From JARRQB01 sp965368585 (GTDB lineage Bacteria; Pseudomonadota; Gammaproteobacteria; Chromatiales; Chromatiaceae), in NCBI GenBank assembly GCA_965368585.1, contig CBDUNM010000108.1, positions 1 to 18,009 of the forward strand: a DNA stretch of 18,009 bases, read 5' to 3'. The position numbers and the translations under genes are program-made. A model generated the notes under the pieces. It made no database searches, was not told the origin of the DNA, and saw only the letters and a program-made list of their open reading frames with translations. The stretch's first letter is position 1; each line of letters begins with the position of its first letter. Of this stretch, positions 7,706 to 14,578 are shown one piece after another.

Positions 7706-8304
7706 ATCTTCCCACCGGCAGCCAGGGCCGCTTGCTGGCACTCGCACTACTGCTCATCCCGATCGCTCTGTTATTCCGATTCGGCATCATGCCAATCTGG
7801 GACGCCTATCAATCGGGCGGTGATCGCATCGACCAGGCTCGTGCTCAACTCGAGCGCTATCAACGCCTCGGCTCGCAGGTGGATGCCTGGCGAAAATTGG
7901 AGCGCCGCATGAAGGATGCCGGACAACTCGCCCCTTATCTGATCGAAGCGCCGAACTCGGCCCTGGCCGCCGCGTCGGTGCAACAACGACTCAAAGACGT
8001 CGCCAGTGCTCACGACGGGCGAATTCTGAGTACGCGCGTCATCAAGAGTTCAAACGAAGACAGCCCGTTCGAAAAAATCGCCATCGGCGCGCGCCTGCAG
8101 TTGACGCTGGAAGGACTCCAATCCCTGATGCACGAATTGGAGACCGGTCAACCCTATCTGTTTTTCGAGGACCTCTCGGTGATGAGCCGACCAGCGCGGC
8201 GCGGGCGCCGGCGTGTCACAAAAGAGCCCAGCTCTTTATTGGAAACCCGCTTGACACTGTTCGGACTGCGTCGTGCCGAAGCCCAGGAGGTGGAAGGTGG
8301 CTGA
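7702..8304 (+). CDS. gspM: Type II secretion protein GspM
   Basis: Small bitopic inner-membrane partner of GspL. The start is GTG 7702 in a GTGA overlap with the gspL stop; GGGAG lies about seven bases upstream. The 200-residue product has a membrane helix at about 10-30 followed by a coiled-coil-like region (40-75) and a periplasmic ferredoxin-like domain. It resembles the PilO-like T2SSM_b type of GspM found with Xps-like systems rather than the classical short GspM. Identification rests on position between gspL and gspC/N and on topology, since this family is poorly conserved. Confidence 0.85.
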   Translation: MNLPTGSQGRLLALALLLIPIALLFRFGIMPIWDAYQSGGDRIDQARAQLERYQRLGSQVDAWRKLERRMKDAGQLAPYLIEAPNSALAAASVQQRLKDVASAHDGRILSTRVIKSSNEDSPFEKIAIGARLQLTLEGLQSLMHELETGQPYLFFEDLSVMSRPARRGRRRVTKEPSSLLETRLTLFGLRRAEAQEVEGG

Positions 8305-8983
8305 CGTCTCAAGACGCGTGCTGGTGGGCACGGCAGCTCTGTTCGCGGGTTGGTACGTAATCGAACTTATGCGCACACCCGAAGCGCCGCCGCCCGTCGA
8401 CCCGGACAAGCAGCCGCCTATCGAACTCGCCATTCCAAAGTTGACCCAGGATATCCCGGCACTTACGGAATTCAAAGAAACCCTGGATCGGCCCTTGTTC
8501 AGTAGTTCTCGGCGGCCAGAAGAACCCGAAATCGACGACGGCGAGGTTGAAGCCCTTGAGGAGATGCCCAAAGTGGCGGCTCCGGTACGTTTGAGCGCAG
8601 TAATCATCGAGGATGAGGAGAAATCAGCGTTGCTCGAAGAGACGCGATCGCGCACTGCAAAACGCGTCAAAGAGGGTGAGGCCTTCGAAGGCTGGACCTT
8701 GGTCGAAGTGCGCGAAGACGGCGTTGTCCTGGAATCGGGCGGCACACGCTCAGAGGTCGAACTGCGCAATTTCGATGCCCCGGTAACGCCACCGCCTGTG
8801 AGGCCGCGAAGACCGACCCGTCGTCCCGGCACCACACCGCAAACGCCGCGCGCCGCGCAACAGCCCGCCAGCCGGCAGGAACCGGAAGAAACGCAGGCCC
8901 CCTATCCGCCGCCCATCCCGCCGCGACGCACAGTGCCTCAACGCAGATCCGTTCCCTTGCCGTCCAGAGAAGCCGATGGTTAA
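8297..8983 (+). CDS. gspC: GspC/XpsN-type coupling protein of the T2SS
   Basis: Inner-membrane protein thought to connect the platform with the secretin, as XpsN does in Xanthomonas. GTG 8297 has a near-ideal AGGAGG (8285-8290) six bases upstream and overlaps the gspM stop by eight bases. The 228-residue product has one N-terminal membrane helix (8-24), a linker, the DRPLFSSSRRP segment (64-74) typical of GspC/GspN homology regions, a beta-rich domain (95-157) and a proline- and arginine-rich tail (162-228) that probably reaches across the periplasm. No PDZ domain is present. It may be annotated gspN in xps-type nomenclature. Confidence 0.82.
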   Translation: MADVSRRVLVGTAALFAGWYVIELMRTPEAPPPVDPDKQPPIELAIPKLTQDIPALTEFKETLDRPLFSSSRRPEEPEIDDGEVEALEEMPKVAAPVRLSAVIIEDEEKSALLEETRSRTAKRVKEGEAFEGWTLVEVREDGVVLESGGTRSEVELRNFDAPVTPPPVRPRRPTRRPGTTPQTPRAAQQPASRQEPEETQAPYPPPIPPRRTVPQRRSVPLPSREADG

Positions 8984-9098
8984 TCAAAATTTTGGCATGA
9001 ATGACATTCACCAGTTCGGCCGTTTCGTGAACCGAATTCCGACATTTATTAGGCGACCGCTCGACAATACCGTAAAATCCAGCGGCTATAGGAAGCTT

Positions 9099-9125
9099 AT
9101 GAAAACAACGGACATACGCCCGTGA
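9099..9125 (+). CDS. Eight-codon upstream ORF coupled to gspD
   Basis: ATG 9099 has AGGAAG (9090-9095) at good spacing and encodes MKTTDIRP, stopping at TGA 9123-9125, which overlaps the gspD start codon as GTGA. The gspD start itself has only a weak GGA nine bases away. The arrangement suggests that ribosomes are loaded at the small frame and re-initiate at gspD. It sits in the 138-base gap before gspD, the only sizeable gap in the operon. There is no way to show translation from sequence alone. Confidence 0.4.
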   Translation: MKTTDIRP

Positions 9126-11896
9126 AAATAACGACTAATGCGTATAACGCATTCCGGCTCGCGCTGATCATCGCTCTGGGTATATCCAGCGCTGCTTGCT
9201 CAACCCGCCTGTCCGATAGACGACCCATCGACACGCGCACATCCGACTGGTCACGAGATGGACAGGATTCCTCGGCCTTAACGCCGGGGTTCCCCAGCCA
9301 GGCGGCGCCAAATACAACCCCGCCAGAGCGACCGGACAACAGCTTTTTCCGCCCGGGTTCGGGGGAATTGATCGCCGGGCAACCTCAATCGATTGCCCAA
9401 GCCTCGAACGAAGGTGGCGATATCAAGCTCAACTTCGAAAATGCCAACCTGCTCGAGGTGGTCAAGGTGGTGCTTGGGGACATGTTGAACGTGTCCTACG
9501 TCGTCGACCCGCGCGTCCAGGGCGCGGTGACGATGCAGACCAGCAACCCGCTGCCCCGTTCGGCACTGATACCGACGCTGGAACTCTTGCTGCGCATGAA
9601 CGAAGCGGCGCTGGTGTCCGACGGACCGGTTTACAAGATTCTACCGCTGGCGAACGCTGCAACCGGTATCCGCGCACCCCAATTGGGAGACTCTTCACTG
9701 CCACTGCCGCGCGGATATAGTGTCCGCATAGTGCCTGTCAAATACGTCTCCGCCACCGAAATGGCGCAGATTCTGGAACCGTTCGTCGCCGCAGGCACCA
9801 ATCTATTACGGGTCGATACGCAGCGCAACGTGATCATTCTGGCGGGCAGTGGCGAAGAGATGGCACGCCTGCTGGAGACGATCCGCATGTTCGACGTGGA
9901 TCGGATGAAAGGCATGTCGGTCGCAATGTTCACACCCGATTTCGTCGACGCGAAAACACTGGGCGAAGAATTGACCCAACTCCTCGCCGATGCGGAGAAC
10001 GGCCTCATGGCCGGCTTGGTGCGGTTTGTTACGATCGATCGCCTGAACGGCCTGATGGTCGTTACGCCTCGTCCGGAATACCTTTCGCAAGTACGCACCT
10101 GGGTCGATCGGCTGGATCGCGACAGCGGCAGCGCCGGACGGCGCCTGTTTATCTACCGTGTCCAAAACGGCAAAGCGACCGAATTGGCCGAAGTGTTGAA
10201 CCAACTGTTCGAGAGCGATCAGCAGGCCCAGACCCCGCCCGCCACCTTGGCGCCAGGCCTGCAACCGGCTACCGCAAAGTCGTCGACGCCGCCGACTCAA
10301 GACGCAGCGGCGCCACAGCCGCCCCTCGCTTTACCTGCCGCCGGTGCTGGCGAGGGATTTGCAATCTCCAATACCTCCGAGGTCCGCATCATTGCCGACG
10401 AAACCAATAACGCGCTGATGATTTTGGCCAGCGCTCAGGAATACCGGCAGATCCTCAACGCCATGAAGCAGCTTGACGTCACGCCGATGCAGGTTTTGAT
10501 CGACGTCACAATCGCGGAAGTTACGCTTGCGGATGATCTTCGATACGGTGTCGAGTGGTTTTTCCGCAATGCGGTGACCATCGGCGGCGCGAGAAAGACA
10601 GACGGTGTCGGATTGCTCAATCTGGGTAACAACCTTGATCAACTGGCGGGCTTTTCCTACGCCATACAAACCGGGTCGACGGTCAAGTTTATCCTCAATA
10701 TGCTGGCGCAAGAAAGCAACGTTAGTATCATCTCCTCCCCTACCCTGCTGGTGCTGAACAATCAGGAAGCCAGTATCCAGGTAGGTGCGGAGATACCGGT
10801 TACGACGCAGCAACAACAACCACTCGAAGGCACTACGAACACGACAACCAATGTGCTGAACAGCGTGGAGTACCGCGATACAGGGATACTGCTGAACGTC
10901 AAACCCCGCGTGAATGCCGGCGGTTTGGTAATTATGGAGGTTGACCAAGAGTCGAGCCAATCACCAGACGCGGACGCGGGAGATAACACGCCGAGGATTC
11001 AAACGCGCAAGATAAAAAGCACGGTTGCCGTGCAAAGCGGTGACACGATCATGCTGGGCGGTCTCATACAGGAAACTCGCGACCAGTCCGAAAGCGGCAT
11101 CCCGGGATTGCACAAGACACCGATCTTTGGGGCTCTGTTCGGCAGAAAGGCGGACAACCAAGATCGAACCGAACTCCTTGTGCTGATTACACCTCGGGCG
11201 ATTCTCGACCGAAACACTGCCTTGCGGGTGACAGAACAGTTCAGGCGCAAACTGAACAGCTTGATTCCCGTGGAATCCGCCATCTCCCCGGATCAACAAC
11301 CCGGTCAAGACGGTTTTACTACGGGATCCGGCGACGCCTCTCCACGACCGGAGCAGCCCACGCGAAGTGGCGCCGATGGTTCAGCGTCGGCTGAGACGAT
11401 GCCCGTGGCCGCGACACCGGCTACGGCGGCAGTCAAGCCTTCTGGAATATGCGAACGCTTCGGCCCCTTCGAATCCACCGAAGCGCGTGCGCGGGTACGG
11501 TCGCTCCTGGGTGATAACATTGATACCCGCGAGCAGGAGACAGTCGCGCGTGAGGCGGAATCGTATCACGTACGCATACCGCCTCAACCATCTACGGAAG
11601 TCGCAAACAACATGGTCGATCGCTTGCGGAAAGCCGGCATGAACGACCTCTTGATCTACGACGTCGGCCCGTTGAAAAACGCGATATCGATCGGCGTCTA
11701 CAAGGATCGCACGGCAGCGGAATTGTTGCTCGGTAGAGCGCGATCACTGGATATTCCTGCTGAGATCCAAACGCTCGCACGGAGCAATGAACCGCGCTAT
11801 TGGCTGATCACACGTCGCGACGAAACTACGATGATTCCGCTAAGCGTGAAGAGCAGCTACGAAACCGTCGACTGCTCAATGATGAGCTTGCGCTAA
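9122..11896 (+). CDS. gspD: Secretin GspD with an extra C-terminal SPOR-like module
   Basis: Outer-membrane channel of the T2SS. It starts at GTG 9122; an in-frame TAG at 9089-9091 excludes a much longer N-terminus. In 924 residues: signal peptide with a probable lipoprotein cysteine C26 (SSAAC; Ser rather than Leu at -3, so atypical), a low-complexity linker, N0 about 100-170, N1 199-262, N2 265-340, N3 340-455 with a Pro/Ala/Gln-rich insertion (370-415), and the secretin domain about 456-695 including GIPGLHKTPIFGALF and LLVLITPRAI. A 60-residue Ser/Gly/Pro/Ala linker leads to residues 774-924, which do not belong to the family: C777, IPPQ 819-822 and NAISIGVYKDR 853-863 match the SPOR-like protein encoded at 12109-12816. 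The usual pilotin-binding S domain is not apparent. The secretin call is secure, and the fusion is clearly visible. Confidence 0.96.
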   Translation: MKITTNAYNAFRLALIIALGISSAACSTRLSDRRPIDTRTSDWSRDGQDSSALTPGFPSQAAPNTTPPERPDNSFFRPGSGELIAGQPQSIAQASNEGGDIKLNFENANLLEVVKVVLGDMLNVSYVVDPRVQGAVTMQTSNPLPRSALIPTLELLLRMNEAALVSDGPVYKILPLANAATGIRAPQLGDSSLPLPRGYSVRIVPVKYVSATEMAQILEPFVAAGTNLLRVDTQRNVIILAGSGEEMARLLETIRMFDVDRMKGMSVAMFTPDFVDAKTLGEELTQLLADAENGLMAGLVRFVTIDRLNGLMVVTPRPEYLSQVRTWVDRLDRDSGSAGRRLFIYRVQNGKATELAEVLNQLFESDQQAQTPPATLAPGLQPATAKSSTPPTQDAAAPQPPLALPAAGAGEGFAISNTSEVRIIADETNNALMILASAQEYRQILNAMKQLDVTPMQVLIDVTIAEVTLADDLRYGVEWFFRNAVTIGGARKTDGVGLLNLGNNLDQLAGFSYAIQTGSTVKFILNMLAQESNVSIISSPTLLVLNNQEASIQVGAEIPVTTQQQQPLEGTTNTTTNVLNSVEYRDTGILLNVKPRVNAGGLVIMEVDQESSQSPDADAGDNTPRIQTRKIKSTVAVQSGDTIMLGGLIQETRDQSESGIPGLHKTPIFGALFGRKADNQDRTELLVLITPRAILDRNTALRVTEQFRRKLNSLIPVESAISPDQQPGQDGFTTGSGDASPRPEQPTRSGADGSASAETMPVAATPATAAVKPSGICERFGPFESTEARARVRSLLGDNIDTREQETVAREAESYHVRIPPQPSTEVANNMVDRLRKAGMNDLLIYDVGPLKNAISIGVYKDRTAAELLLGRARSLDIPAEIQTLARSNEPRYWLITRRDETTMIPLSVKSSYETVDCSMMSLR

Positions 11897-11924
11897 GATT
11901 AAGAAACTAAAAGCAAACGAAAAT

Positions 11925-11952
11925 AAAAAATCCCGCTGTGGCGGGATTTTTT
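11925..11952. terminator. Bidirectional rho-independent terminator between gspD and tRNA-Thr
   Basis: AAAAAATCCCGC (11925-11936), loop TGTG, then GCGGGATTTTTT (11941-11952). The hairpin has six G/C pairs flanked by an A run on one side and a T run (eight T in all) on the other, so it works in both directions. It lies 28 bases after gspD and 11 bases after the tRNA-Thr 3' end, ending both convergent units. Confidence 0.9.
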
Positions 11953-11963
11953 TTGGTCTTGAC

Positions 11964-12039
11964 TGGAGCCGGTGATAGGAGTCGAACCCACGACATCTTC
12001 ATTACAAGTGAAGCGCTCTACCAACTGAGCTACACCGGC
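11964..12039 (-). tRNA. tRNA-Thr (anticodon UGU)
   Basis: A 76-base tRNA with encoded CCA (11966-11964). Acceptor stem GCCGGTG (12039-12033) pairs with CACCGGC (11974-11968), the T arm carries GGGTTCGACTCC, and the anticodon stem CTTCA/TGAAG holds the loop CTTGTAA with anticodon TGT (plus-strand aca 12004-12006), reading ACN threonine codons. It follows the SPOR-like gene by 69 bases on the same strand. This isoacceptor is the one found next to birA-coaA in E. coli (thrU). Confidence 0.97.
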
Positions 12040-12048
12040 ATTCGCGGC

Positions 12049-12054
12049 ATTTTA
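12049..12054 (-). promoter_or_regulatory. Possible -10 box for the tRNA-Thr gene
   Basis: TAAAAT read on the minus strand ends ten bases before the tRNA 5' end and is a good -10 hexamer. No convincing -35 hexamer lies 16-18 bases further upstream (CGCACT is the best placed), so the tRNA may instead be mainly co-transcribed with the upstream genes. Confidence 0.25.
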
Positions 12055-12108
12055 ACCGCTATCGACATGAAAGTGCGACAGTTTCGAAGTCGAATCCGCT
12101 TTCGGCAT

Positions 12109-12816
12109 TTACCTGCACGGAATTCGGCGATGCGTCAATCCAGCTTTAGCGGAGGCGGCAGCGCGAATGGATTCCGCATTACGCTCATCCGTTCGGTACG
12201 AGACTCGATATCTGACGGTCCGATCGTAGTTGGGTTGCACCTCCGCATCGAAACCCAGCCCCTTGATAACCCGTGCGCGGCTTTCGGCCCGCTCAGACCG
12301 AGAGTACAGCCCCAGGGAAACCGCATTTTGAAAAGGTCCGGATGGCATTAGCCAAGTATCTTTGATGTCAGCGGCATGCAATGCAGCCAGCTGTTGTCGC
12401 GCCAGGCGACGATCAGCCTGCGGCGGGATCATCACCCAGTAACCATCGGCTACCTGCCTGACTACTTCCGAGAATTCGGCCTCTGCGCCGGCTGACGACA
12501 GAGTCTCCGCCAACTCCGAAGCCGACGCGGAATCCTTGAACCACAGTAGTTCGCCACATGCCTGCCTCTTGTTGGTTTTCGCGAGTTCGACGTCGTCAAA
12601 AGCCAACGACTCCAGAAACTTATCGCTTTCGCCGGCGTTGACCGGACCGATTACGCCACTAGATTCTGCCCCGGACCCCGCCGCCTCCCCCACCAATCGA
12701 ATAACCCCGATCTCCAAAGGTGCAAACTCGACGCTACGGTAGTCGCGCGGCCGGAGCGTTCCCCAGAGATAGACTGAGAAATTGACCAGCAGGAGCAACG
12801 CAATGACCCAGCGCAC
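12109..12816 (-). CDS. SPOR-like single-pass membrane protein
   Basis: A 235-residue protein starting at GTG 12816, three bases after the coaX stop. Residues 3-20 form an N-terminal membrane helix, so the rest should be periplasmic. After a variable linker the C-terminal part (about 85-210) shows C87, YWVMIPPQ (126-133) and NAVSLGLYS (164-172), the pattern of SPOR-like proteins, whose classical members bind denuded septal peptidoglycan. The same signposts, at nearly identical distances (C to IPPQ 43 against 42, IPPQ to NA 34 in both), appear at the C-terminus of GspD. Proteins of this type are commonly found behind coaX in gammaproteobacteria. No catalytic function is expected. The SPOR assignment is by pattern and is divergent from the Pfam core. 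Confidence 0.75.
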   Translation of the reverse strand: MRWVIALLLLVNFSVYLWGTLRPRDYRSVEFAPLEIGVIRLVGEAAGSGAESSGVIGPVNAGESDKFLESLAFDDVELAKTNKRQACGELLWFKDSASASELAETLSSAGAEAEFSEVVRQVADGYWVMIPPQADRRLARQQLAALHAADIKDTWLMPSGPFQNAVSLGLYSRSERAESRARVIKGLGFDAEVQPNYDRTVRYRVSYRTDERNAESIRAAASAKAGLTHRRIPCR

Positions 12817-12819
12817 CGA

Positions 12820-13569
12820 TCAAATACCCCGCTTCGCATAGTGAGCTAAGCCTTCGAGCACCAGATGCGGCGCCCATTGCGTCTCCTGTGGCAACCATTG
12901 ACGCAAGAGTCCGGCCTCGGAACCGGCAACAAACAAACCGGCCGAGGGATCGTTACCCCTGACCACATTCATCGCATGCTTTATCACTCCAACAACCGCG
13001 AGACGTCCACCTAACTCGACTGCTGTAGCGGTGTCGACGCCAATATCTGAAGTGGTGCCGGTGTGTTTAATTCTCGGAATTTTCGTGAATTCTAGCAATG
13101 CTCTGCGGCTGGAATGAACCCCGGGCAGGATATATCCTCCCAAGTGCACGCCCTGTGCGTTGACAACGTCTACGGTGGCAGCGGTTCCGCAATCCACAAC
13201 ACAGCACGCTCGGGCGCATCTTTGGAAGGCGGCGATCATGGCGAGCCACCGGTCCACTCCCAGCAACCGGTAATCTACGTACCCTGACTGGACACCGAAC
13301 GCCAACGGTTCGCTAGAAACGGTGACTGGATCGATTCCCCAGGACCGCCGGGTCCAAGATGACAAGTGTTGCAAACCGACGCAACCCGCCACACTAGCGA
13401 CCCAAATGACATCCGGCTTGCGCATGCCTGACCAGTGTTGATCGAGCAGTGTTAGTAAATCCTGATCGCGATGAATCCGCGAATTTACTGGTCCAATGAG
13501 AGCTGGTGCCTCCGACGCGGTCCATTTGATGGCGGAATTTCCAATGTCGACTAATAACGCGATTGTCAT
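12820..13569 (-). CDS. coaX: Type III pantothenate kinase CoaX
   Basis: Phosphorylates pantothenate with ATP in the first step of coenzyme A synthesis. The 249-residue ASKHA-fold protein has the phosphate-binding DIGNS (8-12), GVDRW (104-108), the second phosphate motif DCGTAATVD (126-134) and GGYILPG (144-150), all diagnostic of type III enzymes. The ATG at 13569 lies three bases after the birA stop, and the next gene begins three bases after coaX ends, so birA-coaX-SPOR are probably one transcript. Length is normal. Confidence 0.96.
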   Translation of the reverse strand: MTIALLVDIGNSAIKWTASEAPALIGPVNSRIHRDQDLLTLLDQHWSGMRKPDVIWVASVAGCVGLQHLSSWTRRSWGIDPVTVSSEPLAFGVQSGYVDYRLLGVDRWLAMIAAFQRCARACCVVDCGTAATVDVVNAQGVHLGGYILPGVHSSRRALLEFTKIPRIKHTGTTSDIGVDTATAVELGGRLAVVGVIKHAMNVVRGNDPSAGLFVAGSEAGLLRQWLPQETQWAPHLVLEGLAHYAKRGI

Positions 13570-13572
13570 GGT

Positions 13573-14562
13573 CTATGAAAAACCGGTTGTCGAGCGCAGC
13601 GATACTTCTCCTGCATGGAATGCGCGCTGTGCGCCATCGCGCTCCAAAAGGAGAGCGCCGTCGTCCCTTATGCCGACGTACCGGCCGGAATAACGGGTTC
13701 TCCCGCTCACCAGAACGACGTCCTGTCCCAGATAACCGTCGAATCGGCGCCACCCCGGCAGGAACGCTTGCAGCCCCTCGCCCGCATAAAAGCCACATGT
13801 GGCGACGAGCTTTTCCAATACGCGCGCAGCGAGACGATTGCGCGATATGTCTCTTAGTCCCGCGGTGTGCAAATCGATCCAGGGCTGGTCAATCGCGTGC
13901 GACATATGTTTCGGCATGTGCAGATTCATGCCGACACCGACAACCGCCAGCGCCGGGCCTTCAGTTTCACCGAAGGCTTCAACCAAGATCCCCGCGAGCT
14001 TACGACCATATAAATGCAAATCGTTCGGCCACTTTAACCGATGATCGTCGAGACCCTGTTCCTCCATAACCTCGGCCAGAGCTACGCCGACAGCCAGACT
14101 GAGACCACTCAAGGCGGCCAGGGGAAGATCAAAATTCCATCCGATTGACAGGGCTAGGTTTGCGCCGTATGGGGATTGCCAGGTCCGACCCCTGCGACCC
14201 CGTCCCGCAGATTGGTATTCCGCAGCACAAGCCACACCCGTTCCTATTGGGGGGTGCGGCTGGCGGCTGATAAAGTTGTTTGTAGAATCGACGTCAGCCA
14301 GCAGCCAAAAATTCCGCAATCGGGTCCCGACTATGCCGCCCAGGTATCCTTCAATCTCTCCTCTGTCCAGCAATTCCAGCGGCTGCTCTAAGCGGTATCC
14401 TCGACCTCGCACGGCCGAAATATGCAAGCCGGTATCTACCGAGAGACGCTTGAGCTGCTTCCAGATTGCCGTCCGCGTGACCCCCAGCGAATCGGCGAGG
14501 TCTTCGCCCGAATGAAATTTGCCGTCCGCAAGGTATTTCAGCAGTCTGTAAGTCGGTCCCAT
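13573..14562 (-). CDS. birA: Biotin protein ligase / biotin operon repressor BirA
   Basis: Attaches biotin to acetyl-CoA carboxylase carrier protein and, because it keeps an N-terminal winged helix-turn-helix (about 3-60, SGEDLADSLGVTRTAIWKQLKRL), can also repress biotin genes. The ligase domain shows STN (93-95), the biotinyl-AMP loop GRGRRGRTW (120-128), KWPND (177-181) and RKLAGILVE (187-195). I use ATG 14562 (329 residues), which has no clear ribosome binding site; TTG 14586 adds eight residues, has GAGCGGGA just upstream and overlaps the end of the peptidase gene, so it is a real alternative. It is followed closely by coaX. Confidence 0.95.
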   Translation of the reverse strand: MGPTYRLLKYLADGKFHSGEDLADSLGVTRTAIWKQLKRLSVDTGLHISAVRGRGYRLEQPLELLDRGEIEGYLGGIVGTRLRNFWLLADVDSTNNFISRQPHPPIGTGVACAAEYQSAGRGRRGRTWQSPYGANLALSIGWNFDLPLAALSGLSLAVGVALAEVMEEQGLDDHRLKWPNDLHLYGRKLAGILVEAFGETEGPALAVVGVGMNLHMPKHMSHAIDQPWIDLHTAGLRDISRNRLAARVLEKLVATCGFYAGEGLQAFLPGWRRFDGYLGQDVVLVSGRTRYSGRYVGIRDDGALLLERDGAQRAFHAGEVSLRSTTGFS

Positions 14563-14578
14563 TAACGACGTAACTTGG

